From contig NZ_QWDC01000004.1 in assembly GCF_003432115.1 (NCBI RefSeq), forward strand, positions 332,709-396,708: a stretch of DNA of 64,000 nt, written 5' to 3'. The stretch comes from Mucilaginibacter conchicola. Its GTDB lineage: Bacteria > Bacteroidota > Bacteroidia > Sphingobacteriales > Sphingobacteriaceae. Positions 1-7,893 of this stretch are shown piece after piece; within the stretch, counting starts at the first letter, position 1, and each line of letters starts with the position of its first letter. The notes beneath the pieces are model-generated. The model searched no databases, was not told the origin of the DNA, and saw only the letters and a program-made list of their open reading frames with translations. Both the position numbers and the translations under genes were made by a program.

Positions 1-1110
1 GGCCTGCATGTAATGGCTATGGCGGTTAATTTGCTCAGTATTTATTTGGGCATCGAGTTCGTTTCCATTGCATCGTACCTGCTGGCATCTTACCGTACCG
101 GTAATGCCAAAAGCACCGAGGCCGGTTTAAAATATGTACTGTTTGGCGCGGCGGCATCAGCGGTGATGCTTTACGGTATCTCGCTCATTTATTCGTTTAC
201 CGGCACGCTTGATATTTTTGCTCCGCAGATGCAAGAAGGTTTAACTCATGTAAACGGTGTAAGTTCAACCTTTGCGGTTGGCCTGGTATTGTTGGGTATA
301 GGTTTTAAGCTATCATCAGTACCGGTACATTTTTACGTGCCCGATGTGTATGAAGGTGCTGCTACGCCGGTAACAGCCTACCTATCAACCCTGCCAAAAA
401 TTGCCGGTTTTGCTTTGCTGGTTAACTTTATTACACCGCTTATTTTATTTGGCACAGGCGCAAATTGGGCGGGTATCAATATCAGGATCGTATTATCTGT
501 AGCTGGCATTATTACCATGATAGCCGGTAACTTTGCAGCGCTTTGGCAAAACAGTGTGAAACGGATGCTGGCCTATTCGGGGATAGGCCATACCGGTTTT
601 GCGCTGATGGCTGTTACTACGTTCAGCGCGGCGGGTCTGTCATCAATAACTTATTATTTGTTCGTTTACGGCCTGGCTAACATAGCCGCCCTGATGATGG
701 CCAACTTTTTTGAGAACAATGAGGATATCACCAACATCAGCGATTATAAAGGTCTGGGCTTTAAATATCCGCTGATCTCAGTAGCTTTTGTTGTGGTGAT
801 GATATCGCTAACGGGTATCCCAATTAGTGCGGGTTTCACAGGTAAGGTGCTGGTATTCTCAGCAGTTTATGATATTTACCAGCAAACGCACGATGTTTGG
901 CTGTTGGCATTAATGGCAACCGGTGCCATTACTACCGTTGTAGGCCTGTTTTATTACATCAAGATCCCGCTAAACCTTTTCCTCAAAAGGGTGGAGATAG
1001 TCCCGAATGAAATTCTGAAATCTACTAATTTAGTAGTTTTTTCTTCTGTAATTGCATTATTGTTAATTATATTCGGTATTCTTCCTCATTTATTGACTAA
1101 AGTCCTTTAA
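1..1110 (+). CDS. nuoN: NADH-quinone oxidoreductase subunit N (5'-truncated)
   Basis: Chain N of respiratory complex I, an antiporter-like inner-membrane subunit involved in proton pumping. The frame is open from the first base of the window, so the start lies upstream; 369 C-terminal residues are visible, against roughly 460-490 for the family. The ATG at 13 is internal. The protein is almost wholly hydrophobic with about ten membrane segments. The family signature is clear: GFKLSSVPVHFYVPDVYEGA followed by TPVTAYLS and a conserved PK, then KRMLAYSGIGHTG, both part of the proton-translocation core. The rest of a nuo operon is expected to the left; nuoN is usually its last gene, which fits the amt gene starting after an 87-bp gap with its own possible promoter. 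Identification is firm. Confidence 0.95.
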   Translation, partial: GLHVMAMAVNLLSIYLGIEFVSIASYLLASYRTGNAKSTEAGLKYVLFGAAASAVMLYGISLIYSFTGTLDIFAPQMQEGLTHVNGVSSTFAVGLVLLGIGFKLSSVPVHFYVPDVYEGAATPVTAYLSTLPKIAGFALLVNFITPLILFGTGANWAGINIRIVLSVAGIITMIAGNFAALWQNSVKRMLAYSGIGHTGFALMAVTTFSAAGLSSITYYLFVYGLANIAALMMANFFENNEDITNISDYKGLGFKYPLISVAFVVVMISLTGIPISAGFTGKVLVFSAVYDIYQQTHDVWLLALMATGAITTVVGLFYYIKIPLNLFLKRVEIVPNEILKSTNLVVFSSVIALLLIIFGILPHLLTKVL

Positions 1111-1197
1111 TAATTTCAATTTTTTCAAATTTTTTCTGTTTGTATTGATAAAATGTATAAATTGAGGCCGTTTTAACCAGACGAAACCAATTTAAAC

Positions 1198-2505
1198 ATG
1201 AAACGCTACTTTCCCTTCGGTGTTATTCTTGTCATTTTAGCACTAACGTTCATTTTTCCTTCTGTTGATTTCGATAAAACCGAAAATCACAACTTTAATA
1301 CCGGCGATATTGCCTGGATGCTGATGTCAACCGCGCTGGTTTTGATCATGACGCCCGGATTAGCATTTTTTTACGGCGGTATGGTGAATAAAAAGAACGT
1401 TATCTCAACAATGCTGCAAAGTATTGTATGTATGGTGATCATTACCGTAATGTGGGGTATTTTTGGTTTCAGTTTAGCCTTTGGCGATAGCATTGGGGGC
1501 GTAATTGGTAATCCCGGCACTTATTTTATGATGAAAGGCATGCTGGGTAACGCCAGCTGGAAGTTAGCACCAACCATTCCGTTGCTGCTGTTCGCCATGT
1601 ATCAGTTAAAATTCGCTATCATAGCCCCGGCGCTTATTACCGGTGCCTTTGCCGAGCGCATTCGTTTCAACTCATATATTATATTCCTTATACTGTTCTC
1701 TGTATTCATCTTTTCGCCGCTGGCCCACGCCACCTGGCACCCCGATGGCATTTTAGCCAAGCTGGGCGTGTTAGATTTTGCAGGCGGAACGGTAGTACAC
1801 ATGTCGGCAGGTTGGGCGGCACTGGCTTCGGCCTTGTTCCTTAAACGCCGTAACGAGGCCAGCCATTCGCCGGCGCGTATTACCTATGTAATGATAGGTA
1901 CCGGTTTATTGTGGTTCGGCTGGTTTGGTTTTAACGCAGGGTCGGCGTTTGGTGCAAGTCATTTGGCGGTAACCGCATTGGCTACCAGTACAACAGCATC
2001 GGCAGCTGCGGGCTTAACATGGATATTTTTTGATATGCTGCGCGGGCGCAAGCCATCTGCTATGGGCACCTGTATTGGTGCAGTGGTAGGTTTGGTGGCT
2101 ATTACACCTGCTGCAGGTTTTGTGAGTGTACCGCACTCGCTGGCCATTGGTATTATATCTGCCGTGGTGAGTAACTTGGTAGTTGAGTGGCGTACCCGCA
2201 CCTCTATCGATGACACACTGGATGTGTTCCCTTGCCATGGTGTAGGCGGTATGGTAGGTATGTTGCTTACCGGTGTTTTTGCCAACCAGAACGTTAATCC
2301 CAACAACACCACCGGCGACGGTTTATTCTTCGGCCATACGCATTTGTTCCTCATCCAATTGGTAGCTTTGATAGCCACGTCTATATTTGCATTTGTAGGC
2401 TCAATGGTCTTATTGAAAATAACCGACATGATATCGCCATTACGTGTATCAAAAGAAGAAGAAGAGTTGGGCCTGGATATCAGCCAGCACGGAGAGAAAT
2501 TGTAA
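1198..2505 (+). CDS. amt: Ammonium transporter (Amt/MEP family)
   Basis: Inner-membrane ammonium channel of 435 residues, the usual length. A hydrophobic N-terminal segment (about 5-25) is followed by about eleven membrane helices starting at GDIAWMLMSTALVLIMTPGL. The signature GGTVVHMSAGWAA contains the first pore histidine (H201), and HGVGGMVGMLLTGVFA contains the second (H347); these correspond to the conserved twin histidines of AmtB. The soluble C-terminal tail is short. No glnK (PII) gene is adjacent in this window, so any PII control would act in trans. A hairpin terminator lies just downstream. A degenerate promoter-like pair (TTTG at 1139, TATAAATTG at 1156) precedes the ATG. Substrate assignment rests on family membership. 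Confidence 0.95.
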   Translation: MKRYFPFGVILVILALTFIFPSVDFDKTENHNFNTGDIAWMLMSTALVLIMTPGLAFFYGGMVNKKNVISTMLQSIVCMVIITVMWGIFGFSLAFGDSIGGVIGNPGTYFMMKGMLGNASWKLAPTIPLLLFAMYQLKFAIIAPALITGAFAERIRFNSYIIFLILFSVFIFSPLAHATWHPDGILAKLGVLDFAGGTVVHMSAGWAALASALFLKRRNEASHSPARITYVMIGTGLLWFGWFGFNAGSAFGASHLAVTALATSTTASAAAGLTWIFFDMLRGRKPSAMGTCIGAVVGLVAITPAAGFVSVPHSLAIGIISAVVSNLVVEWRTRTSIDDTLDVFPCHGVGGMVGMLLTGVFANQNVNPNNTTGDGLFFGHTHLFLIQLVALIATSIFAFVGSMVLLKITDMISPLRVSKEEEELGLDISQHGEKL

Positions 2506-2529
2506 GGTTTTCTGTATTATAATTTGTGT

Positions 2530-2557
2530 AGAGACGCGATACTTCGCGTCTCTTTTT
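2530..2557 (+). terminator. Hairpin terminator after amt, also a common palindromic repeat
   Basis: Perfect stem GAGACGCGA / TCGCGTCTC with a 4-base loop, followed by a run of T. It works as an intrinsic terminator for amt. The GAGACGCG palindrome is also of a type scattered in many bacterial genomes, so it may be a repeat that was reused as a terminator (inference). Confidence 0.7.
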
Positions 2558-2601
2558 GTACCGGCACTTTTTTATATTTGATGAAAATCCTATAATACCT
2601 T

Positions 2602-2904
2602 ATGGCAGGGACTATCACTACAATTGGCTTATTAGCACTCGCATTTCTTGTTGTGCTGTTTACGTTTACCATAAGGCTTAAGCGACCAAAACTTATCTTT
2701 TTGGTTCACTTATCTGTAATTGTATTCTACAATGTGATAGGCTGGGGGTATCTATTCACCTATCTTGATGCAGGTGGTGCAAGTTTAGGCCCCGGCCTTT
2801 ATTTATTAGCGGCCTCGGGCTTGCATTTTGCTTTTGCCGGGATATGTTATTTGATTTTCTTAGTGCGCCTGGCAGGGGATGTGGATACAGCAGTCAATAA
2901 ATAG
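2602..2904 (+). CDS. Small membrane protein, unknown function
   Basis: A 100-residue protein I cannot assign. Three hydrophobic segments are visible (about 5-25, 32-52 and 62-88), with a short basic loop RLKRPK between the first two, so it is probably an inner-membrane protein with three helices. The C-terminus is short and polar (DVDTAVNK). It stands alone after the amt terminator; TATAATACC just upstream may be a weak promoter. There are no cysteine, histidine or charged clusters to suggest catalysis. Coding nature is supported by a clean hydrophobic pattern and codon use like its neighbours. Confidence 0.7.
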   Translation: MAGTITTIGLLALAFLVVLFTFTIRLKRPKLIFLVHLSVIVFYNVIGWGYLFTYLDAGGASLGPGLYLLAASGLHFAFAGICYLIFLVRLAGDVDTAVNK

Positions 2905-2919
2905 AAGCATTTTAAGCCC

Positions 2920-3008
2920 ATCATGCCGAATTTATTTCGGCATCTCACTTGAACGCCTTCTCTGTAAGTAGGGGATTGCCACGTCGCTATCGCTCCTCGC
3001 AATGACGA
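2920..3008. repeat. REP-like direct repeat, copy 1 (left of nitrilase)
   Basis: Begins with the small hairpin ATGCCGAA-ttta-TTTCGGCAT and ends with GCTCCTCGCAATGACG. The same arrangement is repeated at 3869-3972 in the same orientation, so the two copies bracket the nitrilase gene. The right part resembles the reverse complement of the GTCATTGCGAGG palindromes seen elsewhere in this window. Confidence 0.8.
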
Positions 3009-3023
3009 GTGGAGAACTTCATT

Positions 3024-3812
3024 TTACCTGTATAATTCCGGTTTAAACCTTTTACCCAACAAACCGGTAGCTTTCCCCAAATCGATATCAACAACAATAA
3101 CGCCTTCCTGGCCATAGGCCTGATAAGCTAAACATTTACCATCAGGCGCGATGATGGCCGACGTTGATTCCTGGTATTTCATGGCGTAGCCAACGCTGGC
3201 AAAGTAGATGGTGTTTTCCAGGGCACGCATCATCATGGCTTTTTCGTAGTATGGGCTATTAGGGTTGCACCATTCGGTGATCTGATTACCTTTTAAATCG
3301 CTGCCGCTGAGGTAGGGGTGAAAAACCACATGCGCACCTTCGCGAGCCGCCCAGCGCACCGATTCTGGATAACGAAAACCCTCGTGGCAAATAGTGATAC
3401 CGAATTTTAATTCGCCCACTTCAAATAGCCGGCGCTCTGTCCCAGGTTGCCAGGTGGTATCTTCTGATGGATCTAACTGGTTTTTGGTTTGGTAGCCCAA
3501 CACTTCGCCGTTTGCTGATGCTACTTGGGCAAGATTGTAGAATTTATCGTCCTCGTACCAATCCATCGGGATGATGATGGCAATGTTGTTGGCCTTAGCT
3601 ATTTCGCAAACTTTGTTCAGCGCCTCTGCCAACTCTTCCTGCGATGCCTTCGGTACCTCAACATCAGCCAAAGGATAACCGGGAATAAAAGTCTCCGGGA
3701 AGCAAACCACCACAGCGCCCTGCTTTGCAGCATCGGTGGCCAGTTGTTCTACTTTGTTCAGTCCGTCGGTAATTGAGGTTGGGAAGTGAGGTGTGGCAAG
3801 GGCGATTTTCAT
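3024..3812 (-). CDS. Carbon-nitrogen hydrolase (nitrilase superfamily amidase)
   Basis: A 262-residue cytoplasmic amidase or nitrilase-superfamily enzyme that hydrolyses a non-peptide C-N bond; the substrate is unknown. The Glu-Lys-Cys triad is visible: E40 in FPETFIPGYP, K110 in YQTKNQL and C142 in FGITICHEGFRYPE, each in its usual sequence setting. Length is typical of single-domain members. The ICHEGFRYPE setting resembles general carbon-nitrogen hydrolases rather than NadE-linked or Nit/omega-amidase enzymes, but I cannot separate these with confidence. The gene is isolated, points against amt, and lies between two direct REP-like repeats (2920-3008 and 3869-3972), which could reflect insertion or duplication. 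Confidence 0.85.
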   Translation of the reverse strand: MKIALATPHFPTSITDGLNKVEQLATDAAKQGAVVVCFPETFIPGYPLADVEVPKASQEELAEALNKVCEIAKANNIAIIIPMDWYEDDKFYNLAQVASANGEVLGYQTKNQLDPSEDTTWQPGTERRLFEVGELKFGITICHEGFRYPESVRWAAREGAHVVFHPYLSGSDLKGNQITEWCNPNSPYYEKAMMMRALENTIYFASVGYAMKYQESTSAIIAPDGKCLAYQAYGQEGVIVVDIDLGKATGLLGKRFKPELYR

Positions 3813-3868
3813 GAAGGTAAATTTAAGAGATACATCGCAAATTTTCGATTTGTTATTACCGTAATTAA

Positions 3869-3972
3869 CGTCATGCCGAATTTATTTCGGCATCTCACCT
3901 GCTAATCCCCGACTTACAGAGCCGCTCTATATATCGAGGATTGCCACGTCGCTGCCGCTCCTCGCAATGACG
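3869..3972. repeat. REP-like direct repeat, copy 2 (right of nitrilase)
   Basis: Second copy of the element at 2920-3008, same orientation. Both ends are conserved (hairpin ATGCCGAA...TTTCGGCAT at the left, CGCTCCTCGCAATGACG at the right); the middle differs by an insertion of about 15 bases. With the next entry and the purF promoter it fills the 381-bp gap between the nitrilase and purF genes. Confidence 0.8.
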
Positions 3973-3995
3973 GATGGTGCATAGTTTTGGTACAC

Positions 3996-4096
3996 GTGGT
4001 AAATCAGCGTTAGCGATAGCAGCGGATACCGGCCCTCGCGCCTAAGGCCTGCAGGCGTATGAGCGGATAGCGCGGGCCGCAGGTAACGTAATAACC
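3996..4096. repeat. GC-rich imperfect palindrome
   Basis: GC-rich block in an otherwise AT-richer gap. It contains two related arms, CGGATACCGGCCCTCGCG and CGGATAGCGCGGGCCGC, that can pair CGGCCC-CGCG with CGCGGGCCG. It does not resemble coding sequence. A dispersed intergenic repeat is likely, but no second copy is present in this window. Confidence 0.45.
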
Positions 4097-4168
4097 TTTA
4101 AATTATAACCTCATTAAAAAAGTACCAATTAATGACACGCTGTTTAAACACAATATAAGATAAAGTCT

Positions 4169-4176
4169 TACCTTTG
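4169..4176 (+). promoter_or_regulatory. Bacteroidota -7 promoter box of purF
   Basis: TACCTTTG followed by C matches the TAnnTTTG box used by the primary sigma factor of Bacteroidota. It lies 18 bases before the purF ATG, giving a predicted leader of only about 10-14 bases. The -33 TTTG is poorly conserved. Confidence 0.65.
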
Positions 4177-4193
4177 CGTGCTCATTCCCAATC

Positions 4194-6101
4194 ATGAGCG
4201 ATCAGATTAAACATGAATGCGGTGTGGCATTTATCCGCTTATTAAAGCCACTCTCTTATTATCAGAAAAAGTACGGCACTGCGCTGTACGGATTAAACAA
4301 GCTTTACCTTTTAATGGAAAAACAGCACAACCGCGGGCAAGACGGTGCGGGTGTTGCTACCATTAAACTGGATATTGAGCCCGGTAAACGCTACATAAGC
4401 AGGCACCGATCGATGGCTTCAAATGCTGTGGCTGATATTTTCGAATACATCCAGAAAAAGTTTGCTGAGATACAAAAGGAGATGCCTGAGAAAATGGCTG
4501 ATACCGAATGGCTCAAAGAGCACGTAAGCTTTACCGGCGAAGTGTTATTGGGCCATTTGCGTTATGGTACGCACGGTAAAAACAGCATTGAGAGCTGTCA
4601 CCCTTTTCTGCGCCAGAACAACTGGATGACCCGTAACCTGGTTATTGCCGGTAACTTTAACATGACCAATGTTGATGAGTTGCTGCAACAGCTTTACGAG
4701 CTTGGCCAGCACCCTAAGGAGCAGGCTGATACCGTAACTGTGCTGGAGAAAATTGGCCACTTTTTGGATACCGAGAACCAAGGCTTGTTTGACCAGTACA
4801 AACGCGAGGGCATGAATGATAACCGCGAGATCAGCAAGATGATAGCGAACGACCTTGACGTTGCCAAAATTCTGACCAAATCTGCCAAGAACTGGGATGG
4901 TGGTTATACCATTGTAGGTATCATGGGTCATGGTGATGCTTTCGTAATGCGCGACCCATCAGGTATTCGCCCGGCGTACTACTTCCAGAATGATGAGATT
5001 GTAGTGGCTGCTTCTGAGCGCCCTGCTTTGCAGACAGCCTTTAATATTCCGGTTGAGGAAATCAAGGAAATTAAGCCTGGTCATGCGCTGATCGTTAAGA
5101 AGAACGGTCAGATATCTGAGGATATGTTCAGCGAGCCTAAAGAGAAAAAATCATGTTCATTTGAGCGGATCTATTTCTCGCGCGGCAGCGATAGTTCTAT
5201 CTACCGCGAGCGTAAACAACTGGGCCGTTTGCTTTGTCCGCAGATATTGGATGTGGTTAACAACGACATCAAGAACACCGTATTCTCATATATCCCTAAC
5301 ACTGCCGAGGTTGCGTTTTACGGCATGGTTGAGGGTGTACACAAATACATTAAAAAATACCAGCGCGACAGGCTCCTGAACCGTGCTGATAAAATTAGCG
5401 AAGAAGAGTTAACTGAGGTTTTAGCGCTTGCGCCACGCGTGGAGAAGATAGCTATTAAGGATGTTAAGCTGCGTACATTTATTACCCAGGATGCCGACCG
5501 CAGCGAGATGGTGGCCCACGTTTATGACAGCACTTACGGCCTGATAAAACGTGATAACGATACGCTGGTGGTATTAGACGACTCTATTGTTCGTGGTACT
5601 ACGCTGAAACAAAGCATTCTGAAGATCTTAGACCGCCTTGGTCCTAAAAAAGTGGTGGTGGTATCATCCGCACCGCAGATCCGTTACCCGGATTGTTACG
5701 GTATCGATATGTCGCGTATGGGCGAGTTTGTTGCTTTTGAGGCAGCTATTAACTTGTTGAAAGAACAGGGTAAAGAAGATATCATTATCGATGTTTACAA
5801 CAAATGTAAAGCCAGCACAGATGTACCTAAAGAAGAGGTGGAGAACTACGTAAAAGCTATTTACGCTCCGTTTACTGATCAGGAAATATCTGACCGTATT
5901 GCTAAGATCATCACCCCGGCAAACATCAAAGCGGAAGTACATGTGCTTTACCAAACTCTGGATAACCTGCACAAAGCCTGCCCTGATCACCTGGGCGACT
6001 GGTACTTTAGCGGCGATTACCCAACCCCGGGTGGTAACAAAGTTGTAAACCGCGCCTTTGTTAACTGGATGGAAGGTAATAACCAAAGAGCTTATATGTA
6101 A
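4194..6101 (+). CDS. purF: Amidophosphoribosyltransferase, long Bacteroidota form
   Basis: First committed enzyme of purine synthesis: makes phosphoribosylamine from PRPP and glutamine. The N-terminal Ntn-type glutaminase domain starts after a short propeptide, with the catalytic cysteine at C9 (KHECGVAF) and RGQDGAGVATI further on. The C-terminal phosphoribosyltransferase domain has the PRPP loop VVLDDSIVRGTT around residues 459-468. At 635 residues it is over 100 longer than E. coli PurF; extra sequence lies within the glutaminase domain (about 60-110 and 170-235) and in a C-terminal extension. Bacteroidota often carry such a long form, sometimes with a shorter PurF as well, so this could be a paralogue rather than the main enzyme. 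It is monocistronic, with its own promoter and terminator. Confidence 0.85.
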   Translation: MSDQIKHECGVAFIRLLKPLSYYQKKYGTALYGLNKLYLLMEKQHNRGQDGAGVATIKLDIEPGKRYISRHRSMASNAVADIFEYIQKKFAEIQKEMPEKMADTEWLKEHVSFTGEVLLGHLRYGTHGKNSIESCHPFLRQNNWMTRNLVIAGNFNMTNVDELLQQLYELGQHPKEQADTVTVLEKIGHFLDTENQGLFDQYKREGMNDNREISKMIANDLDVAKILTKSAKNWDGGYTIVGIMGHGDAFVMRDPSGIRPAYYFQNDEIVVAASERPALQTAFNIPVEEIKEIKPGHALIVKKNGQISEDMFSEPKEKKSCSFERIYFSRGSDSSIYRERKQLGRLLCPQILDVVNNDIKNTVFSYIPNTAEVAFYGMVEGVHKYIKKYQRDRLLNRADKISEEELTEVLALAPRVEKIAIKDVKLRTFITQDADRSEMVAHVYDSTYGLIKRDNDTLVVLDDSIVRGTTLKQSILKILDRLGPKKVVVVSSAPQIRYPDCYGIDMSRMGEFVAFEAAINLLKEQGKEDIIIDVYNKCKASTDVPKEEVENYVKAIYAPFTDQEISDRIAKIITPANIKAEVHVLYQTLDNLHKACPDHLGDWYFSGDYPTPGGNKVVNRAFVNWMEGNNQRAYM

Positions 6102-6151
6102 TTTTTGACGCTAAAGCTGAAAGGTAAAAGGCCAAAGTTTTTAATAATATA

Positions 6152-6185
6152 GTCCCTCTTCGTTTTTGCGGAGAGGGATTTTTTG
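6152..6185 (+). terminator. Intrinsic terminator after purF
   Basis: Stem TCCCTCT / AGAGGGA with a 12-base loop, followed directly by six T residues. Confidence 0.75.
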
Positions 6186-6196
6186 TTGAATGATTT

Positions 6197-6260
6197 TGTC
6201 ATGGTGAGCTCGTCGAACCACTATTCGCGCGGCGAGGTCTTCGAGAGGCTCAGACTGACA
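6197..6260. repeat. TGTCATGGTGAGC-type imperfect palindrome
   Basis: Left arm TGTCATGGTGAGCTCGTCGA pairs imperfectly with the right arm ending GAGGCTCAGACTGACA. The left arm recurs at 38785 (TGTCATGGTGAGCCTGTCGA). A stand-alone intergenic palindrome between purF and the PabB-like gene. Confidence 0.65.
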
Positions 6261-6334
6261 ACAATATAAATGCGCTAAAAAATAAATCAACTAACCTACC
6301 GCATTCGCCATTGCTTAACTATTTTTGCTGCGTG

Positions 6335-7597
6335 ATGAGCCGGCTAACCGATATTGATTCTTTTAAACAAAAGGCCCTGCAATGGGCTGCCGGGTTTGAT
6401 ACCTGTTGTTATCTGGATAGTCATAATTTTACGAACCCTTACGGTAAATTTGATACGCTGATAGCTGTGGGAAGCAAAGCTGTACTCAAAGCTGATGCCG
6501 GCGACGCCTTTGCGCAATTAGAAGCCTTCAGGGCGACGAACCCTGGTTGGGTGATGGGTTTCTTAGGTTACGACCTAAAGAACGAGGTAGAGGCGCTTAG
6601 CTCTGCCAATGTCGATTACCTGAACTTTCCTGATCTATATTTTTTTGTGCCGGAGACCATTATTCGTATAAAAGGGGATGAGATAATGGTTGATGGGGGA
6701 GATATAAATGATATACTTGAAGCCGGGACGAGATTCGAACTCGTACCATCTATGAAGCAACGCGCGGTTAATTTCAAACCACGTTTTTCTAAAAACGAAT
6801 ATACGGAATCTATTGAGCAAATAAAGCAGCACATTGTGCGTGGCGATATCTACGTAACCAATTTTTGCCAGGAGTTTTATGCTGATGATACAGAGGTAGA
6901 TCCGCTGATGGTGTACGATAGGCTGAAAGCTGTTTCGCCTACGCCGTTCTCTACTTTTTTTAAATGGGAAGGGAACTACATCATCTGTGCCTCGCCCGAA
7001 CGTTTTATGGCCAAACGGGGTAATAAACTCATCTCGCAACCCATAAAAGGCACCGCCCGCCGCGACGCGGATGCACTGGTTGACCAAAGCCTGATAGAGG
7101 AACTACGCAATCATCCCAAAGAGCTGCAGGAAAACGTAATGATAGTTGACCTGGTGCGTAATGATCTTACCCGCTCAGCCAAACAAGGTACCGTACGCGC
7201 CGAAGAGCTTTACGGTATACAAAGCTTTGCCCAGGTGCACCAGATGGTATCAACCGTGGTATGCGAAAAGCGCGAGGATATCAGTGATGTGCAGGCTATT
7301 AAAAATACCTTCCCCATGGGCAGCATGACGGGGGCGCCCAAATTAAGCGCTATGCAGCTGATGGAGCGCTACGAACGCAGCAAACGCGGCGTGTACTCCG
7401 GCGCGGTGGGGTATTTTAGTCCCGATGGTGATTTTGATTTTAACGTGGTGATACGCACGCTGCTGTACAGCTCTGCTAATAAATATCTTTCCTTCCACGT
7501 AGGCAGCGCTATTACCTACCATGCTGATGCGGAGAAAGAGTACGAGGAATGTTTACTGAAAGCTAAGGCGATATTTGAGGTGCTGGGGGAATTATAA
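6335..7597 (+). CDS. pabB: Chorismate-binding enzyme, aminodeoxychorismate synthase component I-like
   Basis: Anthranilate synthase component I / PabB family, 420 residues; converts chorismate towards p-aminobenzoate and folate, or anthranilate. The C-terminal chorismate-binding domain is complete, with PIKGTARRD, ENVMIVDLVRNDL, FPMGSMTGAPKLSAM and GAVGYFSPDGDFDFNVVIRT. The N-terminal domain is short, and no trpG/pabA or trp genes are adjacent, which favours PabB over TrpE. ATG 6335 (MSRLTDID) is preferred to the upstream TTG. The linker EAGTRFELVPS is encoded by a sequence identical in layout to the reverse complement of a tRNA 3' end (6718-6750); see that entry. Gene symbol is by family, not certain. 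Confidence 0.8.
   Translation: MSRLTDIDSFKQKALQWAAGFDTCCYLDSHNFTNPYGKFDTLIAVGSKAVLKADAGDAFAQLEAFRATNPGWVMGFLGYDLKNEVEALSSANVDYLNFPDLYFFVPETIIRIKGDEIMVDGGDINDILEAGTRFELVPSMKQRAVNFKPRFSKNEYTESIEQIKQHIVRGDIYVTNFCQEFYADDTEVDPLMVYDRLKAVSPTPFSTFFKWEGNYIICASPERFMAKRGNKLISQPIKGTARRDADALVDQSLIEELRNHPKELQENVMIVDLVRNDLTRSAKQGTVRAEELYGIQSFAQVHQMVSTVVCEKREDISDVQAIKNTFPMGSMTGAPKLSAMQLMERYERSKRGVYSGAVGYFSPDGDFDFNVVIRTLLYSSANKYLSFHVGSAITYHADAEKEYEECLLKAKAIFEVLGEL
6718..6750 (-). other. tRNA 3'-end-like remnant inside the pabB-like gene
   Basis: On the minus strand these bases read as a T arm: stem ACGAG (6744-6740), loop TTCGAAT (6739-6733) and stem CTCGT (6732-6728). A 7-base acceptor strand CCCGGCT (6727-6721), one discriminator base and CA follow. 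The loop fits the universal TTCRANN pattern and all five stem pairs are perfect. No matching 5' acceptor strand, D arm or anticodon arm follows in the flanking sequence, so this is a fragment and not a tRNA gene. It is translated in the sense strand as AGTRFELV in the linker before the chorismate-binding domain. Confidence 0.55.
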
Positions 7598-7656
7598 CAA
7601 TATTCCAAATATTCGATTTTTAGAAAATTGTTATATTTACTTAAAACAAGAAAGCG

Positions 7657-7893
7657 ATGTCACTACAATATATATCTGATGATGCAGGCAATCATACTGC
7701 GGTTATCATACCCATCAACGAATGGAACGAGATAACTGCGAAACATGCTGACTTAAAAGAATTGCAGGATAAGCCTGAGTCTGCAGTAAAAAAGAAGCCT
7801 TCTGAATATGCCGGGACGATGAGTAAAGAAGAGGCGCAAAAGTTCATTGAGTATGTTGAACAAAGCCGCAACGAATGGGAAAGAGATTTTTGA
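7657..7893 (+). CDS. Putative antitoxin of a VapBC-like pair
   Basis: A 78-residue acidic and charged protein just before a PIN-domain gene that overlaps it by 19 bases. The start MSLQYISDDAGNHTAVIIPINEWNEI resembles small Phd/YefM-like antitoxins of Bacteroidota, with an N-terminal beta-rich part expected to bind DNA and a helical, lysine- and glutamate-rich C-terminal half expected to wrap the toxin. The assignment depends mainly on position and size. TATATTTAC at about 7631, 18-25 bases before the ATG, may be its promoter; such pairs usually repress themselves. Confidence 0.65.
   Translation: MSLQYISDDAGNHTAVIIPINEWNEITAKHADLKELQDKPESAVKKKPSEYAGTMSKEEAQKFIEYVEQSRNEWERDF

Noticed and set aside
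1602..2429. Long minus-strand frames opposite the amt gene
   Set aside because: They are shadows of a firmly identified transporter; their composition follows amt codon positions.
6718..6750. A functional tRNA gene in pabB
   Set aside because: Only the T arm and 3' acceptor strand are present; no anticodon arm, D arm or 5' acceptor strand can be found nearby.
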